IMG/VR virus record: IMGVR_UViG_3300037189_002565
Location: 1 to 20,622 of that record
Source of the DNA: a virus
Length of the DNA stretch: 20,622 nt
Strand: one strand, 5' to 3'
Both the position numbers and the translations under genes were made by a program. Below, piece after piece: positions 6,338 through 15,324 of the stretch (positions are counted from its first letter, which is position 1; every line of letters begins with the position of its first letter). The notes under the pieces are model-generated. The model made no database searches and had not been told where the DNA came from. It was given only the letters and a program-made list of their open reading frames with translations.

Positions 6338-8398
6338 TTATAAACCAGATAGTTTACGCATTCTAGCTAAGGCAGGGTCAATACTTTCACTTGCACCCAC
6401 TAATTTACCTATATTGTTATTTTTAACCTTTTCAGTTGGGCCTAATTGTCCAACACGCTTTTGGTTAGCATCTAATCCTTCTTCAACTTCTTCATGACCT
6501 GCATCTGCTTTAAGTTCTTTAACAAAATGGTTAATGATTTCTCCAACAACATCAACATTAATATGTAATGATTTAGCAATCTCTTTATCAGTTGCACCTT
6601 CTACTGACATTGTAATAATCATTGGTAATAAATGTTCCAATGCTGAATCAGTTGACCAATGGTCTTCATTATCTTTAGTTTCGTTTTTTATTCCTTGTTG
6701 TTGCTTTTCTCTTTCCCATTGTTCTCTATCCAATGGATTCATATCTTGTAGTTTTGTTGATTTACCTGCTTGCCCAGTACGAACACGATCTCTAAATTTT
6801 TCTAAATCTTGCTGATTATCTGTTTGAGAATCAGTTGTTGCAGCATCTAAATCTTTAAAAGAGTCCCTCGCACGTTTACTCATGCCTGGTTCTTCTTCAG
6901 TCAACCCTCTATCATGTTTAATATGTGCTTGACGTTCTCTATCTGCACGTTCTGCAGCATCACCTGAACTATCACGCTTCTTAGGAGCATCATATTGATC
7001 ACCACGTATGCCTTTATATACACGCTTACCTGTTTCTGGGTCTGTCTCAAAATGATGACGTTCGCCAGGACGTAAACTTTCTTGCTGCACCGGTGCTTGT
7101 TGTTCTGGAGCAGCTGGTTGTGGGGCCGGTGCTGGTTGAGGCATAGCATCTTCAATTGCTTGTAATAATTCATGATGATCATGATCACTTGACTGACTTA
7201 ACCAATGTATAATTGCCGGTCTCGCATCACCATCTCTATCTTGTTCTGCAATAGTTTTTAAGAAATCAAACAAGTCACGGTCTTGTAACTCATAACGTGA
7301 AAGGATATATTTAACATTTACTGCATCATCACCGAATGGAATTTCTTCTGCAAATAGTTTTGCTAAATCGTTTAGTTGATCTTGCTTATGGGGCTTTAGT
7401 TTCTCAGTGATTATACTTTCAGACCATTCTTCCAACTCTGCTACTTCATCCATCTTTTGTTTCTTTGGCTTCATTAGTTTTGCTAAGATTGGCATAGCAT
7501 GTTCTATTCTAGGATCGATACTTGAACTGACAAACATTTCTGCTAAATCAGGTTGACCAATACCCATATCTTCTTGTAATGTTGGTGTATAACTTTCAAA
7601 GTATTTGTTATATCCTTTTTTACCTGATAATTTATGTAATGTTTCACGTAGACTAGCATAATGATTCAATCCTTCAGTAACCAATTCTTGGGTGCTTTCA
7701 TTAAATTGACCATTACGAGTAGCACGAACAAATCCTGCCATCTTTGTATATTCTTCTACTAAACTGTCAACATGCATCCAACGGTCATCATTAACTTTAC
7801 CACCTTCTGCAATATGTCTTGCATACACACGTGCGATACCTGGTTTCCTAGTATTCAATAAGAATCTTTCACCATTTTGATTTTCTAAATAAATTCTTGC
7901 AATATTTCTATAACGTTGTTCACCTTCTTCAATGGCTCTGCTATGTTGAATTTTAATCTTTACATTAGGTACGCTATCATTATAGCTTGCTTTTTTACCC
8001 ATTGGGTAATAACCTTCATCTAACTTTTTAGTATCTTCACGTTTAGCCATTTCATCCTCTAAATTCTCAATATCATCTCTTTCAAAACCTAGTTGGTGAT
8101 CGTGGGCCCAGCCCTTTAAATATATTGCCATTTTATTAAATGACATATTACCTGAACTACTAGTGTTTGGACTGTCTAGTACATCATCTCCGTTGAATAG
8201 AACTAAGTTCTTACCAATAATTGCTGCATAAACTTCACCGTATACAATATCATCCATTTTGAAGTCAAACTTGAAAACGTCTGCTAATTTAGATAATGGA
8301 ACTTTCTTCCCTGAGGAGTCAAATCTGGTAGGTCTGTACCCTTGACTTTTAAGAAAATCGTATAGTTCGTCTTGTAATGAATCTTGGTTTATAGGCAT
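6338..8398 (-). CDS. Large late-expressed protein, probably virion-associated
   Basis: This is a 686-residue protein of unknown function. Residues 1-110 form a small folded region. Residues 155-275 hold a conserved-looking block (RNIARIYLENQNGERFLLNTRKPGIARVYARHIAEGG, then EEYTKMAGFVRATRNGQFNES) that I recall from hypothetical proteins of environmental T4-like phages. A Pro/Gln/Ala linker (419-440) is followed by a charged region. Residues 601-629 (GATDKEIAKSLHINVDVVGEIINHF) look like a helix-turn-helix. The C-terminus ends MRKLSGL, a motif shared with two other proteins here. It lies downstream of the terminase with a late-type motif, which supports a structural or internal role. The Shine-Dalgarno is weak (GAG). 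Confidence 0.85.
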   Translation of the reverse strand: MPINQDSLQDELYDFLKSQGYRPTRFDSSGKKVPLSKLADVFKFDFKMDDIVYGEVYAAIIGKNLVLFNGDDVLDSPNTSSSGNMSFNKMAIYLKGWAHDHQLGFERDDIENLEDEMAKREDTKKLDEGYYPMGKKASYNDSVPNVKIKIQHSRAIEEGEQRYRNIARIYLENQNGERFLLNTRKPGIARVYARHIAEGGKVNDDRWMHVDSLVEEYTKMAGFVRATRNGQFNESTQELVTEGLNHYASLRETLHKLSGKKGYNKYFESYTPTLQEDMGIGQPDLAEMFVSSSIDPRIEHAMPILAKLMKPKKQKMDEVAELEEWSESIITEKLKPHKQDQLNDLAKLFAEEIPFGDDAVNVKYILSRYELQDRDLFDFLKTIAEQDRDGDARPAIIHWLSQSSDHDHHELLQAIEDAMPQPAPAPQPAAPEQQAPVQQESLRPGERHHFETDPETGKRVYKGIRGDQYDAPKKRDSSGDAAERADRERQAHIKHDRGLTEEEPGMSKRARDSFKDLDAATTDSQTDNQQDLEKFRDRVRTGQAGKSTKLQDMNPLDREQWEREKQQQGIKNETKDNEDHWSTDSALEHLLPMIITMSVEGATDKEIAKSLHINVDVVGEIINHFVKELKADAGHEEVEEGLDANQKRVGQLGPTEKVKNNNIGKLVGASESIDPALARMRKLSGL

Positions 8399-8415
8399 AA
8401 TTGTGTACTCAAATA

Positions 8416-8430
8416 ATATAGTATTTATCA
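8416..8430 (-). promoter_or_regulatory. Late promoter motif TGATAAATACTATAT
   Basis: GATAAATACTATAT on the minus strand is identical over 14 bases to the site at 17588-17601. It overlaps the terminase stop codon (TGA) and lies about 22 bases before the start of the 686-residue gene, leaving room for a short leader. Confidence 0.7.
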
Positions 8431-9978
8431 GCCCAGGATAGCAAAGAACGGTAACGGAGCAACAAAATCCTCATAGTCACGTATTTGATTCTCTAAATCG
8501 CTATGAAAATTCCCTAAATCCTGAAGCATTCTGACGGTTAACAGTGCGGCCATGACTAAATCGTCTGTTTCCCCGATCTTTGCTTTGTAGCTGCCGCCAA
8601 GTGCTACGAATGTCTTTAACTCGCTTATCAAACTCTTACTGAATATTTTCATTTTCTTAGATTCTAATAAGTGCTTTAGTTTGGCACAGGCAGCTAGTTT
8701 GCTCTTATTAGTTGTGTTGTACCCTTTACGCTTTTTGATTCCTGTTTCTGTCAAAAAGATACCCTTAATATTATGCTCACCATATTCATTTAATGATATA
8801 AGTGCTGCTTCACCAATACTGTTATTTTCTAAACTGTAATAGATGTTGTTGGGTTCGTTCGTAATATCTGCTATGTAATCTGTAATCTGTTTCAACAATT
8901 TAATTTGTTCTGGTATAGCAGTTTTATTGTGTTTCCACTCACCGATCTGTGTTGTAGTGTTTGCTTCAAATATTTGTATAGCTGCAGGGTCACCACCTGT
9001 ACCTAAACTAGGATCAAGTGATATAACATAAATGTTACCTTTAACTGGTTGCTGATACCAACGAACTTGTCCGTGTTTTTTAATTGGTTCTATTCCCTCC
9101 AATTCAAATAGTGTGTTCGGATTGATTAATGTTTCATCAGCAATAATGAATTCGCATTCCATCTCTCGGCGAAATCTATCATCACCGAGCTGTGATTTCA
9201 TTTCATCAGCCCATTTTTGATCACGATCTGGATGTTCTTGCCACTTTGCTCTGAATGATTTGAATCCGTTTACACCTAATTCAGTTTGATTACCAAACTC
9301 ATCTTCTGTTTTGTTAGCACCCTTCCAAATCAATGCGAATTGATCCTCGTCACTGTTTGGAGTACTTGTAATAATTGCTTTACCACCAGTTGATAGTGTT
9401 GGTGTAATAGATGTCCAAAACTCACTAGCTATAGTTGGTCTTACGAATGCAAACTCGTCAAGATATAATAATGATATAGAAAGACCACGACCCGTATTTT
9501 CTGTAGTTGTAGCACTAATAATACGGCTACCATTATCAAAGTCCAATGAACCTTTATTATATGTTACAACACCTGCTTTAATATGATGTGGGCAGTTCTC
9601 ATATGCATATCTTATACGTTGCATAATCTCTTGCGCACCAGCATATTTGTGTGCTGCAATTAATATTGTACTATCTGGAACAAACATGGCATACCAAAGT
9701 AGATATCCTGCAGCACTAGTTGACTTACCTGTTTGTCGAGGCATCAAGCTAATACTGAAACGATAGTTATGATATGTGTGAATTAACCGTTCTTGATATT
9801 CCCAAGGATGATACAACATGCTTCCTCTAGTAGGGTGTTGTATATAAAAGAAGTTATCCATAAAATATAGATAACCATTAACCGGATCGCTACATTTTAT
9901 AAAGTCTTGTAATTCTTTATCCGTAGCAAAGCTGGTCTTTACATATGGATTTTTAATAAAGGTTGGTGCGCCACTCAT
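8428..9978 (-). CDS. 17: Terminase large subunit (gp17-like)
   Basis: This is the DNA-packaging motor and headful nuclease. The 516-residue product has an ATPase domain with Walker A MPRQTGKS (79-86), Walker B SLLYLDEF (169-176, catalytic E175) and the coupling motif ITSTPN (203-208). The RNase H-like nuclease domain has D322 in VISLDPS, an acidic residue in YYSLENNSIGE (E384) and the final acidic pair D472-D473 in GETDDLVMAAL. T4 gp17 is 610 residues, so this is a compact version. No small terminase is visible nearby. The ATG at 9978 lacks a Shine-Dalgarno and has an AATAAATA motif 7 bases upstream. No other in-frame Met precedes residue 40. Confidence 0.95.
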   Translation of the reverse strand: MSGAPTFIKNPYVKTSFATDKELQDFIKCSDPVNGYLYFMDNFFYIQHPTRGSMLYHPWEYQERLIHTYHNYRFSISLMPRQTGKSTSAAGYLLWYAMFVPDSTILIAAHKYAGAQEIMQRIRYAYENCPHHIKAGVVTYNKGSLDFDNGSRIISATTTENTGRGLSISLLYLDEFAFVRPTIASEFWTSITPTLSTGGKAIITSTPNSDEDQFALIWKGANKTEDEFGNQTELGVNGFKSFRAKWQEHPDRDQKWADEMKSQLGDDRFRREMECEFIIADETLINPNTLFELEGIEPIKKHGQVRWYQQPVKGNIYVISLDPSLGTGGDPAAIQIFEANTTTQIGEWKHNKTAIPEQIKLLKQITDYIADITNEPNNIYYSLENNSIGEAALISLNEYGEHNIKGIFLTETGIKKRKGYNTTNKSKLAACAKLKHLLESKKMKIFSKSLISELKTFVALGGSYKAKIGETDDLVMAALLTVRMLQDLGNFHSDLENQIRDYEDFVAPLPFFAILG

Positions 9979-9985
9979 AGTGACT

Positions 9986-9993
9986 TATTTATT
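9986..9993 (-). promoter_or_regulatory. Late-like motif AATAAATA before terminase
   Basis: The minus strand reads GAATAAATAAG, ending 7 bases before the terminase ATG. If it acts as a late promoter, the transcript would begin almost at the start codon. A weak 5-bp hairpin (CGGTT/AACCG, 9994-10009) lies just upstream in the transcript direction. In AT-rich sequence the motif could be chance. Confidence 0.4.
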
Positions 9994-10026
9994 CGGTTAT
10001 GTACAACCGTAGAAATAGATTAGACT

Positions 10027-13000
10027 TTATGACCAAGTTCCGGCTGTAGTATTAGCACCAATAGCACCTAGTGGTAATAATCTTATATAAGAACCAGCAT
10101 TGATGGTCCAAGTCACTGGAGTATTTTGGTCTTGCGATACCATAAAGTTAACATTACCACCAGTAGTAACATCAATGGTTCCATTGATGAGGGTATGAGT
10201 AAATGTAGCAGTATCCGCTACTGTTTGCGCTGTAGTGATTGCGGCACCAGTAGCGTTCTGGCTCATCATGGTAACACCAGCAGTGTAGTTATCAATTGCC
10301 GTAGTCTTGTTGGATATCACATTGTAGTTGTGTTGTGCCACAACAGCACCACCACCTAATGCTAAAGCATAACTTAGTACACCAGCTTTACTACACTGAG
10401 CGTTAAATAATATTTGATATTGATAGCGAGTATTTGAAGCTAACACAACTCCATTTGTTAATCCAAATAAACTTAATAATGTATTTTTAGCATTACCTAT
10501 GCTCTGCTGAGCATTCAGTACAAAAACAAGTTGATTACCACCGACACCATTGACTGTACTTATAGCAGACCATGATAAAATACCAGAACCATTAGTAATA
10601 AGAATATTGTTAGAACTTCCACCAGATATATGTAAATTAGCTATAGCACCAATATTAACATTAGCAGAATTAGCAAAGTTTACAGTACCATTACTTGTTA
10701 GATTTGCTAAGTTACCTAGACTAGTGATATTTGATTGAGCAGCTATTGTAACATTGCCCGCATAAGCTGCGTAATTGGCATTTGCTACAGTACCACTTAC
10801 GTTAGCTCCGGCTACTGCGTTTGCTGTTGTAGCAAAAGTGACTGCTCCGCTTACATTGGCGCCTGCTACTAAATTAGCGATTGCTGCATAATTTACTTGA
10901 CCACTTACATTAGCACCCGCAACACTATTTGCTGTATTAGCTACATTAGCATTGCCTGTTATACTTATACCCCATGTGCCACTAGCACCAGTACCGTCTA
11001 CTTTTGGAGCGCCTACTGTATTGTAGCTGATCGTGATAGCACTGCCGCCATTAAAAGTAGCACCACTGGCTGCTCCTGTTCCACTATTGTTTATTGTTAA
11101 TGAATGTGTAACATTACCTGCGTATGCTGCATAATTGGCATTTGCGATAGTACCTACAACATTAGAGACATTTATACTAGTTAAATTATAACCATTACCA
11201 ACAAAATAATTAGCAGTTGCAACATTACCCAAGTTAGCATTGCCACTGGTAATATTACCTGAAACAGTTAAACTTGTCAATGTACCTAGACTTGTGATGT
11301 TGGGTTGTGCTGCTGTATAAACAGTGCCAGCCACTAGAGCATTAGCAACTTGTCCAGTAATGTTTCCTGCTGCAATGCCTGTTAACTGACTACCATTACC
11401 AACAAAGTAATTTGCTGTGACATTGCCTGGAGTAGAAATGCCAGTGTTGCTAATCGTAGCGATTATGTTACTGCTAGTAGTGCCGCCAGCAACAAACTTG
11501 ATAGTCTTAGCAGCAGTATCAGTTCCTATGACTAAGTTACCTTGATTTACAAACAAGTAACCATCATTTGCTAATGTGCTACTAAATGCAGGGTCAGTAT
11601 AGTTACTGCCATTAATACCCATATCAATGTAATGATTGCCATCATCACCAATATCATTCACTAATACTAAGTCACTACTAGCTGCTGTTCCTGGGCTATG
11701 ATTCTGGCTGACTATTTGACTATAGCTATTTACATTAGAATCTACTTGAACATAAGCGTTAGGATAATCTAATTGTTCATTAAGTAATCCAAAGTGTCCA
11801 CCGTTTTGAACATTTAAGAAATCAATGTTAGCATTAGCAGCAGAAAAATTTTCTGTGTTGAATCCAGTATTACCAGTATCCCACTCGTTGTTTGCTAGTG
11901 TGTAAAGAATGCTTACCTTATAAGCAGAACTATTATTACCTAGAATAATACCACCTTGATCTATTTGCGTATTTGCTGTAGAATTAGCAGCTAAGTTTAA
12001 TACTTTACTATCTACTACGCTGTTACCGGTAGACACAAGATTGCTTACAGTCAATGTTCCTGTAATAGTTAAGTTACCAAATGTAGGGCTACTACTAGTA
12101 CCGATATTTTGAGGCAATGTTAAAGTTACACTAGAATTAGAGTTACCACCACTTGTATTAGCATTTACAAATACTTGATTAGCTGTACCAGCAACTGTAG
12201 TTACACCTGTAGCATCTATTCCAACATCACCTACAGTAGCGGTTTGTGTTAGACCTACGCCAACAGTTACACTAGTAACTGCGCTGGTATGTGTAAAGGC
12301 TGTGTTTTGAAAAGTATTGTCAGCAAAAGTAATACCTGTGGTAGTAGTGTTGCCGATTAATCTTACACCGTTGGTGTCAAAACTAGTAGATAACGCTATT
12401 ACATTACTGCCAACTGGCGTGTTCCATATTTCAATTCTGCCACCACGATTGGTAGGAGTTTGATTTTCCGAGTTGACAAAATCAATTCTGGTTGTAGAAA
12501 TAGGAGCAAAACTATTCGAACTGTCAGCAGGGTTAGCAGCAATACGACTAATGATATCATTGTTCAATGTACCAGTAGGAGCTAGAGCATTACCCCTTGC
12601 TCGTCTGCCAATGTAAGCACTGTATCTGCCATTAGCAACGTTGCCATAACTGTCATTGTAAATACGACTTGGTGATTGACTAGTACCAGATGTATGTAAC
12701 AATACACCAGCATTGTTGGGACTTTGTATATCTCTAGTAGTAGCACCTATGATTTCTAGCGCAGCAACATTACTGCCAGTAACTATATTACTAATAAGTG
12801 TAGCAGTACCAGTGGGATTGATATCAAATAATTTCCATGTACCAGTATTACTATTTACATTGAATCTACGATTGACTGTTAAGTTTCCTGTCGCACCTGT
12901 TGTTCCTAAAAAGAAATCTTCTGCTGGATTATCAAGATAAAGTGTGTTGCCACTCATAATAAAATTACCAACAGTCAAGCCAGCACCGCCGCCGATAATC

Positions 13001-14043
13001 AAGTTACCGTTGTTAGCACCAATCGATTGGTCAGTGCCTAAATAACTATCAAAGATATAAACTGTGTTACTACCAAAGTATGACTGTTTAATTCTTCGTG
13101 TAGGCGATCCAAGTGTGAACGTATCGTTTGTCAATGGTACTAAGTTACCAGCCCAAATAATTCCCCCGCCTGATCCAGGTGTCATAACAATATCAGTACT
13201 GGCTTGTGTTGAAATTTGTAATCCAGCATTCAGTGTTTGTCTTGCTACTGGTATTAATGTACCATTTGTTGGTATTGGAGTAGGTAACCCATAGAATGTG
13301 CTACCAGCCACAACAATGTTACTATTGCCACCAGTGCCAACATATTTCACAGGACTAGGTACAGGCACACCTGTACCAGATAATACATCATTTATTTCTA
13401 GTACGGGACTAGGGTTAGTAGTGAATTGAAATACTGCCCAAGGAGCAGGTACTTCATTTGGATTGCCATAACTACCAGCTGGTAATGCTGTTGATGTGCC
13501 ATCACTGTTTGCTAAAATTTGATTAAGAGTTAGTGTGGCAATAACATACGGAACTGCCGCATTACCAGATAATAAAGTTCCAACTGGAATCGCTACTGAA
13601 TCTGTGTATAATCTATTACTACCCGTGTCAAATCTTAGATTACCACTGGCACTAAAATTACCATTGCTATTAAATTGAATTTCTGTTGTATTACCTGCAG
13701 CAGCACCAGTCAAGTTAACATTAGTTAAGTTACCGCCATCGCCTGAAAAATAAGTTGCTGTCAGCGTATCAGTTGAACTATTAAAAGTAAAAGTAGGAAC
13801 ACTACCGAAGTTACCGTTATCATTATATTGAACCCATGTAGTCGCACCAGATACTGCGCCATTTCCACCACTGCCTACAATAGTACCACCAGCAGTATTG
13901 CCATCACTAGCACGTAGAGTGTTAGTAGCAGGATCATACCATAGACGACCTTGCTGACCAACGTATGTAGCGCCAGTTTGTTCACTGCCTGTGTTACCTA
14001 GAAGTTGATATGATGTAAATATCTTTTGTATGTTTGCGGTCAT
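10027..14043 (-). CDS. Long repeat-rich tail fibre protein
   Basis: This is a 1338-residue predicted tail fibre or adhesin, probably contacting the host surface. The N-terminus (residues 20-60: GATYVGQQGRLWYDPATNTLRASDG) is a pattern typical of fibre and baseplate proteins of environmental T4-like phages. The shaft is rich in G/N/T/S/A and full of short beta repeats: ATYFSGDGGNLTNV, NYFVGNGSQLTGI, NYFVGNGYNLTSI, and GTLTSLTVSGN-like units. Three VAGANVSG copies occur near residues 1040-1085. The last 170 residues (from about 1168) lose the repeats and form a distinct domain, the likely receptor-binding tip. It has no chaperone or protease motif that I recognise. The start overlaps no gene; a 6-base gap separates it from the 119-residue gene, and no late motif precedes it. 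Confidence 0.88.
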   Translation of the reverse strand: MTANIQKIFTSYQLLGNTGSEQTGATYVGQQGRLWYDPATNTLRASDGNTAGGTIVGSGGNGAVSGATTWVQYNDNGNFGSVPTFTFNSSTDTLTATYFSGDGGNLTNVNLTGAAAGNTTEIQFNSNGNFSASGNLRFDTGSNRLYTDSVAIPVGTLLSGNAAVPYVIATLTLNQILANSDGTSTALPAGSYGNPNEVPAPWAVFQFTTNPSPVLEINDVLSGTGVPVPSPVKYVGTGGNSNIVVAGSTFYGLPTPIPTNGTLIPVARQTLNAGLQISTQASTDIVMTPGSGGGIIWAGNLVPLTNDTFTLGSPTRRIKQSYFGSNTVYIFDSYLGTDQSIGANNGNLIIGGGAGLTVGNFIMSGNTLYLDNPAEDFFLGTTGATGNLTVNRRFNVNSNTGTWKLFDINPTGTATLISNIVTGSNVAALEIIGATTRDIQSPNNAGVLLHTSGTSQSPSRIYNDSYGNVANGRYSAYIGRRARGNALAPTGTLNNDIISRIAANPADSSNSFAPISTTRIDFVNSENQTPTNRGGRIEIWNTPVGSNVIALSTSFDTNGVRLIGNTTTTGITFADNTFQNTAFTHTSAVTSVTVGVGLTQTATVGDVGIDATGVTTVAGTANQVFVNANTSGGNSNSSVTLTLPQNIGTSSSPTFGNLTITGTLTVSNLVSTGNSVVDSKVLNLAANSTANTQIDQGGIILGNNSSAYKVSILYTLANNEWDTGNTGFNTENFSAANANIDFLNVQNGGHFGLLNEQLDYPNAYVQVDSNVNSYSQIVSQNHSPGTAASSDLVLVNDIGDDGNHYIDMGINGSNYTDPAFSSTLANDGYLFVNQGNLVIGTDTAAKTIKFVAGGTTSSNIIATISNTGISTPGNVTANYFVGNGSQLTGIAAGNITGQVANALVAGTVYTAAQPNITSLGTLTSLTVSGNITSGNANLGNVATANYFVGNGYNLTSINVSNVVGTIANANYAAYAGNVTHSLTINNSGTGAASGATFNGGSAITISYNTVGAPKVDGTGASGTWGISITGNANVANTANSVAGANVSGQVNYAAIANLVAGANVSGAVTFATTANAVAGANVSGTVANANYAAYAGNVTIAAQSNITSLGNLANLTSNGTVNFANSANVNIGAIANLHISGGSSNNILITNGSGILSWSAISTVNGVGGNQLVFVLNAQQSIGNAKNTLLSLFGLTNGVVLASNTRYQYQILFNAQCSKAGVLSYALALGGGAVVAQHNYNVISNKTTAIDNYTAGVTMMSQNATGAAITTAQTVADTATFTHTLINGTIDVTTGGNVNFMVSQDQNTPVTWTINAGSYIRLLPLGAIGANTTAGTWS
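10749..11150 (-). repeat. VAGANVSG / ANANYAAYAGNV coding repeats in the fibre
   Basis: Within the fibre gene, a unit encoding VAGANVSG(T/A/Q)V occurs three times between about 10786 and 10925. A unit encoding ANANYAAYAGNV occurs twice, at about 10749-10785 and 11113-11150. Copies differ at third positions, so they are old protein-level repeats. They could still support recombination that shortens or lengthens the shaft. Confidence 0.75.
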
Positions 14044-14049
14044 GTTGAC

Positions 14050-14409
14050 TTACCCTTCTAGTGGCTCGTCATCACCTAGTTCAGCTATTGCTACGGGATT
14101 GATGCCAGATAATCTTTTTATTTGTACTAAATCGTCACCGCGTTCAGCATCTTTGTCATTATAAACATTGTCTACGTCTACTGCACGTTTTAATAATTCT
14201 AGTTTAGCTTGTAGTGGAGGTAGAAAATCGCCCAGTTCATCTTTAGCTTGTTCAGCTTTGGCAGCATTGTCATTGTTTTGAGTCTTAATCGAGTCGATGT
14301 GGTCAGTAGTATTTTGAATACCATTGTCTGACATAGGAGGAGCAACGTTTTTGCCCTCAATACTTGAAAGAGCATCTGCTAGACCTCTTAATAATTCGCT
14401 TATATTCAT
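14050..14409 (-). CDS. Hypothetical 119-residue protein with KRLSG motif
   Basis: This is a charged, mostly helical protein of unknown function. A conserved-looking core DFLPPLQAKLELLKRAVDVDNVY (61-83) is followed by LVQIKRLSGINPVAIAEL (94-111). I recall similar proteins near tail fibre genes of environmental T4-like phages, without a known role. The KRLSGI segment (98-103) matches a motif in the 686- and 92-residue proteins. AAAAGGA lies 6 bases before the ATG. It sits directly upstream of the long fibre and downstream of the beta-rich paralogues, so a virion role is likely. Confidence 0.82.
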   Translation of the reverse strand: MNISELLRGLADALSSIEGKNVAPPMSDNGIQNTTDHIDSIKTQNNDNAAKAEQAKDELGDFLPPLQAKLELLKRAVDVDNVYNDKDAERGDDLVQIKRLSGINPVAIAELGDDEPLEG

Positions 14410-14420
14410 AATTTATCCTT

Positions 14421-14720
14421 TTAATCTATTACCGAAATACTAATATGTCCGGTACTAGTTAGTGTTTTTACTGCGACTTTATTCCCAGGAACAAAATCAA
14501 AAAACATCATTTCTCCTACTGGAATGCAAACTGTGTTAGCTGTTGTAGCTGCACTAGGATTAGCACCGAATGCTACGAAATGAGTTTGTACTGCACTTGT
14601 AATTAATATTCTATTTGCAGTAATTGCTGTGCTTTGCTGACTGCTAGTAGTAGTGTCAATCGTCTGCCATCTAGGGTCACCGTTGTTATCGTATAACGTA
14701 ATTCGTTTATCTACACTCAT
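14421..14720 (-). CDS. Small beta-rich protein, paralogue 2
   Basis: This 99-residue protein aligns along most of its length with the adjacent 94-residue protein: TAITANRILITSAVQTHFVAFGANPSAATTA against TAINGTRILITAGAQAQFVEFGAAPTATTAS, and FDFVPGNKVAVKTLTSTGHISI against FNFVSGQKVSALSHTGTGYVTI. Alternating hydrophobic residues suggest a small beta sandwich. The late context points to a head- or tail-decoration protein, but I cannot assign one. The gap to its paralogue is a single base (14721). Confidence 0.82.
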   Translation of the reverse strand: MSVDKRITLYDNNGDPRWQTIDTTTSSQQSTAITANRILITSAVQTHFVAFGANPSAATTANTVCIPVGEMMFFDFVPGNKVAVKTLTSTGHISISVID

Positions 14721-14721
14721 C

Positions 14722-15006
14722 TTATGATCCCATATTTACAATAGTAACATAGCCAGTACCAGTGTGACTTAAAGCAGAAACTTTCTGTCCGCTTACAAAA
14801 TTAAATTGTAATGCTTGATTTGCTGGAATTATAAAACTAGCAGTAGTAGCAGTCGGAGCAGCTCCAAATTCTACAAATTGTGCTTGTGCCCCTGCAGTAA
14901 TAAGAATTCTAGTTCCATTAATTGCGGTACTTGTGTTGGCTGAAGTGGTAACCAGCGTTTGAAAACTGGCTACATTAGCTTCATATGCTGTAATTACTTT
15001 ATCCAT
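14722..15006 (-). CDS. Small beta-rich protein, paralogue 1
   Basis: This 94-residue protein is the tandem partner of the 99-residue gene and the first of the pair to be transcribed. The region RILITAGAQAQFVEFGAAPTATT is followed by FIIPANQALQFNFVSGQKVS and GTGYVTIVN, suggesting a compact beta fold. It has no cysteine, signal peptide or membrane segment. A CTAAATAC late-type motif lies 19 bases upstream and GAGG 8 bases before the ATG, so high late expression is plausible, as for an abundant virion protein. The function is unknown. Confidence 0.82.
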   Translation of the reverse strand: MDKVITAYEANVASFQTLVTTSANTSTAINGTRILITAGAQAQFVEFGAAPTATTASFIIPANQALQFNFVSGQKVSALSHTGTGYVTIVNMGS

Positions 15007-15025
15007 AATATTTTCCTCTTAATAT

Positions 15026-15033
15026 GTATTTAG
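15026..15033 (-). promoter_or_regulatory. Late-type motif CTAAATAC
   Basis: CTAAATAC on the minus strand, 19 bases before the ATG of the 94-residue gene. The stop codon TAA of the upstream 92-residue gene (15030-15032) lies inside it. It is one base off the ATAAATAC core. Confidence 0.5.
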
Positions 15034-15308
15034 TCTTGGTAAGGTTTCTCACCAGTCATGTATGGCAAACTGAACCACAATTGGAACCATTCAGGGGTAC
15101 CGGACTGAATGTTATGTTTCTTCATTAATTCCCCTTTTTCCGTCCCTGTAATGCTCATATTCATTCCCATGCAGACTGATTCATTAGGGATTCCTGCAAG
15201 TCTTTTCATATCAGCTATAGATTCTATAGCATTATCCGGTAAGGAAGCGGTTTTGACTTTATCAAAACCGTTCATTAGATTTGCTTGTTTCCATACATCA
15301 AAGGTCAT
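15030..15308 (-). CDS. Hypothetical 92-residue protein with MKRLAG motif
   Basis: This is a small protein of unknown function. It contains DMKRLAGIPNE (33-43), sharing the KRLAG/KRLSG core with the 119- and 686-residue proteins, and an aromatic C-terminal part TPEWFQLWFSLPYMTGEKPY. No Shine-Dalgarno is visible before the ATG at 15308. An ATAAATAC motif ends only 3 bases upstream, so either the mRNA is leaderless or the true start is elsewhere; Met12 is an alternative but has no good ribosome site either. It lies between the methyltransferase and the beta-rich pair. Confidence 0.75.
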   Translation of the reverse strand: MTFDVWKQANLMNGFDKVKTASLPDNAIESIADMKRLAGIPNESVCMGMNMSITGTEKGELMKKHNIQSGTPEWFQLWFSLPYMTGEKPYQD

Positions 15309-15311
15309 GAT

Positions 15312-15319
15312 GTATTTAT
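15312..15319 (-). promoter_or_regulatory. Late-type motif ATAAATAC next to a start codon
   Basis: The minus strand reads AATAAATACATCATG: the motif is separated from the ATG by 3 bases. It matches the core found at 6281, 8416 and 17588, but not the following CTAT. Confidence 0.5.
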
Positions 15320-15324
15320 TAGAA

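Noticed and set aside
6293-6346. Possible terminator after the 686-residue gene
   Set aside because: A/T-rich partial inverted repeats exist (GGTTT/AAACC with a 13-base loop) but no stable GC stem or correctly placed T run is seen.
9994-10009. CGGTT/AACCG hairpin after the fibre gene as a terminator
   Set aside because: The stem is only 5 bp with a 6-base loop and there is no T run; too weak to call.
10749-11150. Regular short repeats considered as a CRISPR array
   Set aside because: The repeats are in frame, diverge mainly at third positions and encode fibre shaft motifs; there are no constant-length unique spacers.
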